From Pseudovirgaria hyperparasitica (Eukaryota; Ascomycota; Dothideomycetes; Acrospermales; Acrospermaceae), in contig NW_022985568.1 of the NCBI RefSeq assembly GCF_010093815.1, positions 715,308 through 779,307 on the forward strand: DNA of 64,000 nucleotides, read 5' to 3'. Numbering within the stretch: the first letter of the stretch is position 1; every line of letters begins with the position of its first letter. The translations under genes were made by a program, and so were the position numbers. The notes below the pieces were generated by a model. It did no database searches. It was not told where the DNA came from and worked only from the letters and a program-made list of their open reading frames with translations. Shown piece after piece: positions 31,843 to 42,705 of this stretch.

Positions 31843-34292
31843 AATTACACCCTTAGCATCACTTCCTCTTCCGGTAATCCCGTCTCTGCGCCCGGTCTTT
31901 GGCATCTGGTGCTCGTATCCTCTTTCAGGTCCAGCTTGTTGCTGTCTGTCTATCTGTCTGTCTGCTGTCTGTCTATCCAACATCATCAATCTCCATCTCG
32001 CGCTCTCTCTTTCTCTCTCTTACTCTCGCGTCACTCCATGTACCCCTTACACCAACCATACCACGGCCGCTTTCTTCCATCGCACCCCCCCTATCGGCCC
32101 GACTGCTTGCTGCTGCTGCTGCTTGCAGCTTTTGCTCGTCCGGCACCTCGGCCGTCGATCGATAATTAGTCAGTCTTCCTCCTCCCCCTAATACCTCCTA
32201 CTACCCCTTGGTTGCCAGTCTTTTCTAGAAATTTGTGGGAATCTGCTTTCCTTTCCGGGAAGTTTCACGGAACTAAATTTATCATTCATACATACCTACA
32301 TACATACACACAGCCAGCTCTCTCGTCGAGATGTTCTAGTGTGGTGTGTTGTGGCGGGCTACTTTTACGCGCTGGTGGTGTGGTTGTGTGTCGTGTCGTG
32401 AGTTGTTGTTTGTGTATCGGTGTTGTTGTTATTTCTGAATGAAAGTAGGATTTGGATTTGAGAGATTTGGCTTGGCGGTGCTTGTGCTTGTCCGGCGAGT
32501 GATTTACTGGTTAGGGTATTTTGTCTGTTGATGGGGTTCGTAGACTGCTGTTGCTGTTGATGGAAGATTATGATGTGAGACTGCCTGCCTGGATGGACGT
32601 ACGTCTTTGTCTACCTACCTAGCTATCTAGCTATCTAGCTATGGATAGTAGATGCCTGCTATCAGGTTACGACTGCGTATGCACTCACCACACAGCCAGC
32701 CTCTGCACCTCGCCTTTTCTAATTACAACAACAACAACACACATACATACATACAAACATACACCCTCTGCCCCCCAGCACACTCCCCTCTCTCACCCAA
32801 AACCCCCAAACCATCAAAATAGACCACTACCCCTCTGCACCCACACGCGCGGCTCCATCACCACCACCAACCACAGCGGTTCCTTCCCGCCGCCCACTCC
32901 CTTTCCCTCCCTCCACGCTTCCACGCGCCATGATGCAAGGGGCACAAAACAAAACCCCCCCTTTCCTTGGTTGGGGGCGGGGGCCAGGCACGAGTATGAA
33001 TAAGTCTGTCGTTGTCGTTTTCAGACCCCATCGACCCCGCGAGGTATATATATTTGTTGTTGTTTTTTGGACCCTAGGCCCCCAGGATGTCTGTGTGTAG
33101 TGTTTGGGTAGCTAGTTGTCTGTCTGTCTATCTAGCTAGCCAGTTATCTGTCTATCTAGCTATCTATAGCGCGTAGTGCCGTATTGCGTATTGTCGTAGT
33201 ACGCGTTGCATACAGCAGTGCTCTTGCCGCGCCCGCTAGGCAAGCGCTGGGGAGGGAATGGGCTTGCAGCGTCGTGCCCTTGCAGTCTGTTTCTGGGTCA
33301 TTGGCATGGGAGGAGAGCGGTGTGGTTTGTTTGGGTATGAGTGTGTATGTGGTGGGAATTATATTGGGGATTATAATGGGGAGGGAGGTTGGGATGAGGA
33401 TTGGGATGAGAGGAATAGAATGAATTTTCGTTCTCTAATGCGGCTACTTGGCTTATGGGATGTGTTACTGGTTTGACATGAAAGGTTGAGTGGGAGTGGG
33501 AGTTGTGTATTTGCCGTGTGGGCGTGTGCTGGACTTTTATAGATAGATGGATGGATAGATACGTAGACGGATGGAAACCCGTACCACGCACTTTGGAGTT
33601 GTAACCTATAGGTAAATACGTACATACATACATTCAGATACTATGTTAACAACGCCACCACTACTCCCGTGCGCTATTCCTGTGCCGGTTCGCGCGTGTG
33701 CTTGCTTTTTTTGTCTCTATGTATGTACTATGCATATGCATATGATATACATAGGATATAGCTAGACATGCATATATAGTACCAAGACATTAGCCTCGGG
33801 ACACGTCGCTGCCTGAACTGCGCCTGATTATATGCCTGATATGTTCCTAGATTGATGTGGCCTCATTGTACGTACTATGTATATGTATGTGTTTATGCAT
33901 TCATATATACGATGTATGTATTTATATGCCATACGTATATACATGCTACATACCGCACGCGGAAGGATGTAGGGCAGGATGGATCAATCACAGTCAAGAC
34001 AGGATCAGAGACACACTGGCTAATAACACATGATGCACAAGTAGAAAGTTGGGACAAGAGACCGTGAATGAAATTGTGTTTTTTGTCTTTTGTTGTGGTA
34101 TGTTGGTTGCGTGATACTTGCATCCTATTCTGCGATTCATAGAGAAGATATTGTCTGAACAAGTCCTCTGTGCGATTTCTCGTGCTATTCTCTCTTACAC
34201 CAGGCTTACAGGCCAAGGCCATACGTATACGCTGCCATGCCATGGCATATATCCAAAGAATCTCCCAATCCCTCCATCCACCACTCACTCAC

Positions 34293-37200
34293 TCACCCAC
34301 TAACACTCACAAATCCCGCTGCAACGCCCTCAATCTCCCCCATCCTGCCCTTCTCCCGACCACCAACCCGCTCCCCAACCCACCCCCTCGCCTTCTCCAC
34401 GACCAACTCCCAACTCTCCTCCAGATCCGCCAGCCGCCTCTCGCAGAACAGCACCACAACCATAGTCACAAATACCGCTATATCCTCCCCATCCAGTCCA
34501 GCCTTCTGTGCCCCGTGCTTGATGGCGGCATCGGTTGTGCCGAGGAGCTCGAAGAGCGCGGGAGAGGGGGTGAAGGAGCCGGTGTAGGTCTGGTGTGCGA
34601 TAAGGGCTGCGAGGATGGTTTCGGGGGTCTGATGTGGTGGTGGTGGTGGTGCTTGGTTGTGGGCGGCGGGCGTTTCGTAGGAGCTCAATTGCGCGAGGTA
34701 GTTCGCTGTACGTTCCCTTGTAGGGGGTGGAGGAGGCACACTGCTAGAGACCTGGGATCCATAGTCGAGAGACGCAAACGAGCTTAGCGGCGCTTGTTCT
34801 GCATCTGATGCGACGTAGCTGGATGGGGTGAACGAGCGTGCGCAGAACGGGGATATGCTCGAGTAGCTGCGTGAGAACGAACTAGGTGACCTGCTGTATT
34901 GTGCCTGTTCCACTACTGGGGAATTGTTGGGCTCCTCTACCTCACACATCGCCTCCAAATCGCACGAGTCTGGATCTTCGACTTCTGCCAAAAAGGCTCC
35001 ACGCACCCTCTCTGAGCCGCGGGAGAATTGGTTAGTAGGGGTCTCTATGTGAGGATAAGGGGGCCCGGGGCGCTTACTGCTTTGACGATTGACAATGCTG
35101 AAGGCGGGTTCTCGTGAAGATGCCGCTTTGCGGGCCGCACGGCTTGCTAGCGCCATTCGAGGCGCCATGCAGCCTGATGGAGGGTAAGAAGGTGTTGTTT
35201 GTGGTGTGTGTTGTGTGGTACTGGGCCCTGCAAGGACGTCGAGGTCAGCATCGTCTTCGTCTGGGAGAGACATACACGCCGAGGATGACATATCGCGCTG
35301 GTATTGTTCCAGGATGGCTTGGGGTATCATGAAGTGCATGGACTGGAGGGCTGGGGCAAGTTGGGTTTGCTCATGATCACGGTCCCGGGGTGTCGCGTGG
35401 GATCTTGTGTCCTTGGGCTCACACTCATCATCCTCGTCGTTCTCCTCCAAGGCCACGAAACTGCACCATTTGCCGCCGATCTGGAACTGTACCCCGAGAC
35501 GGACAGCCTCGCGCTCTATCATCTCATCGTAGCGGCTCTCATAGTGCTCCTTGAGCGCCTTGCCAGAGTCCTGATGCTTGGCGACAGAGAGCCAGCCTCG
35601 GCCTTCTTCGAGCTCTTTGACTGCTTTCTTACACGCGAGTTGGTGGATGCTTTCTCCGGGCTCATTCAGGACTGAAATGGGGATCTCGAGTTCAAGCGGG
35701 CCGTGCTTTGAGGTGCCGCGTAAAACTACGGCTTTGGGTACTTTCTGGCAGGCTGATGGGGACATGAGTAGGTATACCGTGGTACGGTTGAACGGGAAGA
35801 GAGGTGGGATGATTGACGGCGCCTGCAGGAGTTTTGGCGTCTCGAGAATCGGCAGATGAGAGAAGCGTGATTGGCCTGAAGGGTCGTCTTCGGGCTTAGG
35901 ATCGTCTTTGTCCAAGTCCATTGTGTCATCGAACAGTGAGATGGCTTTCTATGTGCAATTTGTCAGTTCTCGAAACCGCGGAGAATACTACTTCGGAAGT
36001 ACTTACACTCTCGGCTGCAGGTTTTTCTGCCTTGTCTAGCATCAGTTCGTCAAGCCTGACATGGAGTGAGTCTGCTACACGCTCGACGATCTCAAACTCT
36101 TCATCTCCAACATCCTTCTCCACGTCCTCATACTTGACCTCCAGGGTATAGTCTGTCACGTGCGGTGACAATGCACCCTTCAACATGCGGACAACCTTAC
36201 CATCTAGCTTCTCTTCGAGTCCAACAGCCTGGCAGAAGCCGTTGCCTGCTCGAGCAACACCTTCAATGAGAGAATGTGAAACGTCGTCCCCTATGCCCAA
36301 GGTGAAAACTCGAATCGGCTGCTTCTGCTCACTGATCTGCTCGTTCAGGAATCTGAACAATGAGTCTTGATCCCAGATTTCACCATCTGTCAGCAACAAG
36401 ATTTCCAGAGAAAGGTCTTTGTAACGACGCTGGACAGTCTCCTTGATAGGTGCCAGCATTTCGGTGCCGCCATAGTTGGCGCTGAAAACTTCGAGATGCT
36501 TGATGGCTTGATCAAGGGAGTCTTGGCTGTAGGCCTTGCTCTTGTCAAATAGGAAGCTGCACCGGTCTCCGAAAGAGCATATGTTAAATTTGACACCAAC
36601 CGGAAGTGATTTGACAAACACGCGCAACGCATCTGCTGTTTTCTTGATCTTGCCGCCTGCCATACTTCCACTCCGATCAACCACGAAGACTACTTCTGGA
36701 CGCTCAGACGGGAGCGAAAACTTTGGGACCAAGGTTGTCATCAAAGCTCTGTAGCCAGGCAGGGTCGGATGTCTCTCCAAGATGGCTCTAGGTGTACCGG
36801 TCTCTTTTGCGACTACTTGGAGGACAAAGTCTTTGTCAAGCTCCGCTGAACCAAGGCTGAGTGATGCTGAGGCAATGTGGTGCTGTGGGGCAGCATCGAG
36901 ATCATGACTGGTTGTACCCATGTTGACTACGATGGGATGCGAAGGTGATCTAATCGACTTGATGTATGTTCCTTCTGCAACAGTAGCATCCACGGTGATT
37001 TCGATACCACTCTTGGCTGTGATGTTTTCGGCACCAGGTGCGAGTGGGAACTCAGTTGACCCGTAACGTGGGGCAATGCTGGTAGGTATCGTAAAGCGGA
37101 TACCATCGACTTCAGCATCATGTTTGAGTTCACCAAGATACGTGATTTCGACATTGATATGTGCACCAGCCGGAACATTCCCAACAGTTGTAGTAAAGAC

Positions 37201-37608
37201 ATCAGCGGCATCTGGCAGCTGCTCGAACAAGCCAGCCGTCTCACCTCTCTCAACGGCGTCTTTGTAATCTTTCCGTGCCCTCGCCTTCTCCTTGACGACC
37301 CCCCTGATGACCCGGTCGTTCACGTGACAAGTAAACCCAACAACGCTGACGCCATCGAACAGGGGGAAAGTGTAACGTATCTCGTCGATAGCGTTATCCT
37401 TGGGGTTGGCGAACTCCTGGGTCAGCACAGTCCGCGAGGTAGACGATATGATGTGTGTATACGCCTTTACATTGAGCTGAGGAAGATAGGAGCGTGTTGC
37501 CCAGCCACCATCGCTCGGGGTGAGGTAGTAAAATCCACAGCAGTGGTCGGAAGTGCCGTAATACCTATTGCTATAGGTTGGCCTGGCTGTCTGCTTGGTA
37601 CGCGCCAT
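34293..37608 (-). CDS. VIT/VWA-domain protein with histone-H3-like N terminus
   Basis: 1085 aa, two exons: 37608-36007 and 35948-34293. The 58-nt intron has GTAAGT...CACATAG ends. The first in-frame ATG is at 37608; the upstream frame needs a TTG start. After MARTKQTAR comes a VIT domain (about residues 35-165: SYLPQLNVKAYTHIISSTSR, FPLFDGVSVVGFTCHVNDR). A VWA domain follows (about 300-480) with a complete MIDAS: DRSGS, GGTEM and TDGEIWD. VIT plus VWA resembles inter-alpha-trypsin-inhibitor heavy chains and the PARP4 middle region, which mediate protein contacts. The C-terminal half (exon 2) is Pro/Ser-rich with PPPPP runs; its last ~100 residues look helical (ETILAALIAHQTYTG, DAAIKHGAQKAGLDG). 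There is no signal peptide, so a cytosolic or nuclear location is expected. Confidence 0.9.
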
Positions 37609-39511
37609 GTTCAGTACTTGCAACCAATGGTCAGCACGACTGAGCACGATAGTTGATGTATCGAATCCCTCACAATGTTGACTTTGCGGTGTTTTGAAGC
37701 GAGTGGGGCTGTGCAAGCGGGTGATTTGGCCAGGTTCGGAAAATAAGGCTGAGTTTGATGAGATGACTCTGAGGAGATACCAAAATGGTGTTTGGGGTCT
37801 GAGTTGTTGTAGACTGGTGCATCAATGGAATAAAATGCGGGGAAGATGCGTATTTATCTTCGAGACCTCGTTGTTGCCTGCTGAGGAAGAGGTGCCTGGT
37901 AACAGTCTACAACACCAAGTGACCAATCAGAGCCACACTTGGCCATCCCAGAACGATGTAAGCCAGGCTTGATTAGGCATAAGAGTCATCATAGTCTTGC
38001 ACTAGGCAGGATTTGGGTCCCGTCTCGCAATGGCCTAGTCGTGTAGACGTACGACGAAGGGAAGCCATGCCAGCCGTTTGGTCTTTACTGTTCATAGCAT
38101 AATCATGTCAAGATCCGGTTTCGATTTCACAGTTTGTCAAACATGAGCTGGCTGGTGAGGTTTTGGATCGTTTGCTTGCAAGCGAACTTGGCACTGCAAG
38201 GCAATAAGGCAGCGATGTACCACGAGTGAAATCGCCTCCTTCTACTGGTGTCAACCTAGTTTGCACTGTATGGATTATGCTTGATGTTTTTTATTGGTAA
38301 ATGTAATGCGAAAAAGTTCTCTCGTCACCTGTCCAAAGTCGTCTGCAAAGCAAAGCGCTTTCGTATTCCTGTAGCCTGAACGAGCCGACATGTCACAATT
38401 TCTTGCGCTTCACCCTAGCTCTCTATCGTTTCTTCTCTCGCCCTAAGCTTACGAATCATAACAAGAAAACTTCCCTTTCACCAGCCTTCCGTGCATTTAC
38501 GGACGCCCCTCCTCTCCATCGATCAAACTTCTGCTTTACCTGCATACACTAAACAGCCACCCCTGAGCCTCATACAGAATTCCCCAATTCACTACTTAGT
38601 GTCTAGAGTTCCGTCTAGCATGGGACTCCCTATAATATGATGTTGTCTAGAGATGGTGCGTCTCCTTGGCGTGTGCTGGACACGGAGATAATACGCTCGA
38701 GCGATGAAGCACGGTGAACAGGTGGAAGTAGGTACTGTACGAAGTGGATGCGGATGTGTCCTAATAGTGTAGATGCAGAATGTAGAACCTACATAAGCCA
38801 GATCACTGTTTGCTTATAGTTCGAGGGTAGTGTAGGAGGGCATGCTGTTGCCCGTGTCCTGCTTAATGCCTGTACCACGATGTGGCTCCGGCCAATGAGT
38901 TACACATACAAATGCTAGGGGTACAAGCCTAGGTATGGTCTTATCGCCAACAACGTTTGTTGCGCAAACAAAGACTATGACAAGGTCTGGCAGCTGGGGT
39001 GAAATAAGGGTGTTAGACTGTTGCATCTGGGGTGAACCTAGCGATCGCCGTAGCGTAAGCTTGCGTACAACTGTTACAGTTCTGATCGATCACTCTAGAT
39101 ATAAATGAGACATTGTGAGCTATGGATAGGTAATTTCTGAGCGTGGGGCTAAGAACTGCTCTTAGCTTCCTAGGGAATCTCTAGCCATTTCAGTGAGGCC
39201 TAGCGACTTATTAGAAAAACTTGCTAGCACAGTATCAAGTACGGTTATGATGAATCTTGGCTGAGCAGTCCGATTGTGTACGAATCATATGTAAAATGTA
39301 GCATAGCTTGATGTAACTTGTAGATGCGGACGCCATGCTATTTGAGCTCTCCATTTATATATCATCGTATACATCAATTTACTCTTCAATATCTGCAACT
39401 ACAAGTTCTAACACTCATGGGAAGTCATCTTTGTGTCGTGCCCGTAATTGATCAAGCCACAAGTCCCAAAAGACTGTTCCCAGAATAATCTATCTAATCA
39501 TCAGAAATCTC
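37609..39511. other. 1.9-kb intergenic region
   Basis: This lies upstream of the VIT/VWA gene and downstream of the carboxypeptidase-like gene. Only scattered short ORFs occur (for example 37694-37972 and 38814-39026), and none is convincing. No repeat array, RNA gene or mobile element was recognised. Confidence 0.5.
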
Positions 39512-41298
39512 CTACACCGCCCCATCAGCAAGCGGAACGTTGGTGATCGTGCGTTTGAACATCTCCAACGACGCCTTAGGTTGATCGAACCCCGACCACA
39601 GACCTGCCTCCTTAAGAACTAGAAAAGAAAAGTTTCCTGATTGGCGTACTTTGCCGTGTTCGACACCATTGACGCGGAAAGGCTTGTACTTCGCAGCGCG
39701 GAAAGCTTCGGCACCGGTATAGTTGACCGCGAGAGAGACAGCTTCGCCTCCGAACCAGTTGCTCAACCACGTGGCATCACCATAGTAGAGTGCAACGCGA
39801 ACGCCAGCGTCAAGCAGTATCTGAAGATCTTTGATAGCGTCTGGGTAGGCCCTGTCGCCCTAGGAAACGATGTCAGTGCAAGTCTAGTGTGTTGTATAGA
39901 GCTGGAACTGACTGTAGTCTCGAAGGCTTCATTAATCACCTTGTTCGATAGGGTGTAGTTTTGGTTCACACCAATTGCCCTCTGGACTTCAGCCTTGTTC
40001 AAATAATCCTTGAAGTAATCCGCGGGTGGTATTTCACCAGATGGCTGGCGAATGTCGAATGGATTTTTTTCCTAGCCATTCATTAGTATCTACATCAAAT
40101 AATTCAAAGACTGATGGGTTTTACTTCGTAGAACCCACGTTGAACCTTCCCATGACAAAATGAACTGGCTTGGTGGCAAGTCAATTGCCCAGCGGAAGTT
40201 CGTCTGTCTGCTGCGTTGCAGGCTTTAAGTTTGGTCTGACATTCACCAATCGCAGCTTTGGAGTTGGCATATTGTGTATCGTTGATCGCCTTCACCTTAT
40301 ACGTGTTGTTGACTGCAAACTCTGGCTCAGAGGGTGTTTGGATGTACAAGTCTATTTCACCGTTACCGATCTAAAGGGACCATATTAGGAATGACTCTCG
40401 GCGCACATGTGCTGGTATACATACCCCAAGTGTGTTCATCTTGAGCTCAATACCCTCGGCTTTTCCATCTTTGATACGTTTGTTCTGATCGGAAAAGTAT
40501 TTAAAGAAGGTAGGACTGTTTGGTCGGTCAGCCTTCGCCTAGTGCCGTAAGAAGAAACTCTCGACTTGCCCATAGTGACCACCATAACTTGACGTCCACA
40601 AGTTGAAAACTTTACTCTTGACCTTAGAGTCTAATTGCGGTAGAGCGCTATAGAACCCTTGCAAGACATTATATGCCGTGACAGCAGATGCATTTGTCGT
40701 GTACGTGATAGTCGGATCATCAATATGGAACCGCCCAGCCACCGGAGCCTCTGAGTCGCTCATGAATTTGCCAGTTTTAGGGTCGATGGAGCCCTCGCCC
40801 TGCTTAGAATAGGAGAAGCCTGCTCCGATGGGTGCGGAGATGAACAGTAGGTTGGAGACTTCATTCCAGCTGTATGGATTAAGCCGCGTTTCCAGATTTT
40901 CTGTAACATTGCAGGGTCCTAATTCTTGGAATAGACCGGTCAGGGAGTAGGTACCCTTCGTTCCATCGAGCCAGAGGGTTATAGGGTCATTCGCCTGGTC
41001 AAGACTGATCAGTACGAGGAACTCTTCATTATGCAAAGCTGATGCTTACGGGATCCTTCCTGCTTTCGAAGAACCAAAAAAAGCTGTGTACATCAGGAGC
41101 GATATCAATATACCCACTGTACGAATTTACGCCCTTTGTCGTCTCGCAAACACCTTCCTTCCCAGTCTCCTTATAGCGGAGTGTCACGCCAGATGGCGAA
41201 GTAATATTCTTGTAGTCTGAGATATTGGCCGGCACTTGAGCAACAATAGAATCAAGGAGAGCAATCGCTGCTAGTATGTACCGTAAGTAGCTTGCCAT
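39512..41298 (-). CDS. Secreted S10 carboxypeptidase homologue lacking the catalytic triad
   Basis: 505 aa, six exons: 41298-41050, 40994-40570, 40515-40425, 40370-40125, 40071-39913 and 39859-39512 (1518 nt). A signal peptide ([21 protein letters not shown]) is followed by an S10 serine-carboxypeptidase fold: [35 protein letters not shown] and [15 protein letters not shown]. Intron 2 has a GC donor (GCAAGT at 40569), which alone restores GGHYGPTFFKYF. Catalytic sites are degraded. The oxyanion motif GGPGSSS reads GTKGTYS. ESYGG reads SSYGG, so Ser is kept. The GDxD Asp is Thr ([13 protein letters not shown]). AGH reads AGL ([12 protein letters not shown]), so His is lost. The frame is otherwise intact, suggesting a pseudo-enzyme or an early pseudogene. 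Confidence 0.9.
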
Positions 41299-42120
41299 AA
41301 TGGATTAACAAAGCCACCAGTGCGCGAACAGGCTGAGAAGAAGGCAAATAAGGGATTTTTGGTCGTCCGCTAGCTTGCCGAGACGTGCAGCTATAATTTG
41401 TTTCCAGACTGAGATCTTTATACAATCTATCAGGCCTGCAGTCAAACGGTGACAGTCGTAGTGTTTCGAACAGTGTCGAGCATGAACCGATGTTGGTCAA
41501 AGCGTGAACGTGTCAACATAGGGATTGAAAAAGAGAGCTTCGACTATCACGATTTTGTCTTTTATAAATAGACATCCTAGATAAGTCGCAAGCCTAGAGA
41601 GGGCTACTCTTTCTGCCCAACTTAATACATTGTTATGATAATAACAAGAATTATGATTAACATCATTGTTGATTATTTCTCTACACTACTTCTTCTTATG
41701 TTTGGTCTTCTTAGCTGTGTATTTATTCTATTTATAAGTTGTCAAAGAATGGAGTACTCAGGAATACTCAGGAGTAAGTGGGCACGAGCTGGAACGTGCA
41801 CGTGATGGGATGTCTTCATTCAGTTCTAGTTGGTCCCTGTATCTATAGCACCTGCAGATCCCCCTCATTGGCTAATCCTCGTGGACTATCATGATTCTGT
41901 TCGTGTTTCGTGTTGGCGCTATTAGATCCCTGGTGTTTGGTGGCGCCATAATGTATTACGTGATCAGCTTCACGTTTCAACTTTGATCGCTCACTCCCAT
42001 CCTAGTCAGCCTGGCTGTCAAGCTCGAACTTGGGGATCCTCTCTGCATATGCTTGTTCACTTTGATTCTGTGTTCCAAGCACACAGGTCATGTCTCATTC
42101 GTGACAAATCTCTTGTGACT
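41299..42120. other. Intergenic with a short AT-rich tract
   Basis: This holds the promoter of the carboxypeptidase-like gene. A block at about 41560-41750 is notably A/T-rich with TTAT/ATTA words and may be a decayed repeat. Nothing coding was recognised. Confidence 0.45.
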
Positions 42121-42705
42121 TCACTGGTCGATGATCTCACGCTCACTGACTTGGATCCTTCTCCTTCTATTAGGACTCGGCGACCTCTCTCTTCCCACTC
42201 CTCTCTCCAAACTTCTCCCTCGTCGCCTCCTTTCCGCTGAGTCTCTCAGGGGACTTCGTTCTCGCACCTGAGGAGCTGGCGCGCAATCCAATTCGAATGG
42301 CTCGAAAATTTCATCATCATGGTAGACTTCTTCGTGACCATGCTCGTCGGTAATCATGATGGCAGGCATATCAATGGGGCTCTGCATCTCGGGTATACTA
42401 GATGCTGATATTGGCGATACGTAGTCAGAAGGTGATGGTGGACGTAGTGCTGACGACGAAGTGTATGTACTCTGGCGGGGCGGCGTTCGTGGTGTAAATA
42501 ATTCGCTGCGCATTATGAGGAGCGCTGGTGATATGAGAGCCTCGCCGATGGAATGATTCCTACGTCTACGTAAAGCAGAAGGCTGGGGAGCGGTGGTTGG
42601 AGTATCGATCGAATCTGCAGTTGACGACGTCGACGCACTCGATGCAGATGAATATGATTGCGCGCGACGGCGGCTCACTCGCGTCATAGGATGTCTGAAG
42701 ACCAT
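42121..42705 (-). CDS. Hypothetical Ser/Arg-rich protein (194 aa)
   Basis: Single open frame from ATG 42705. The N terminus is rich in Ser, Arg and Thr (RRRAQSYSSASSASTSS). Next come SALRRRRNHSIGEALISPALLIMRSELFTPRTPP, a Pro/Ser-rich middle, an acidic patch (DEHGHEEVYHDDEIFEPFELD) and a strongly basic RS-type tail (SAERRRRGRSLERGVGRERSPSPNRRRR). Mixed charge and low complexity suggest a disordered nuclear or phospho-regulated protein. No family was recognised. Codon-like regularity and length favour a real gene, but a conservation test is missing. Confidence 0.6.
   Translation of the reverse strand: MVFRHPMTRVSRRRAQSYSSASSASTSSTADSIDTPTTAPQPSALRRRRNHSIGEALISPALLIMRSELFTPRTPPRQSTYTSSSALRPPSPSDYVSPISASSIPEMQSPIDMPAIMITDEHGHEEVYHDDEIFEPFELDCAPAPQVRERSPLRDSAERRRRGRSLERGVGRERSPSPNRRRRIQVSEREIIDQ

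Noticed and set aside
32641-33003. 120-codon Thr/His/Pro-rich ORF
   Set aside because: It is a low-complexity translation of CA-rich sequence in the gene-free region.
35050-35086. Short GTAAGC...CACATAG segment in the VIT/VWA gene that could be read as an intron
   Set aside because: It is only about 33 nt, below the 46-nt minimum seen for introns in this window, and the frame is open through it.
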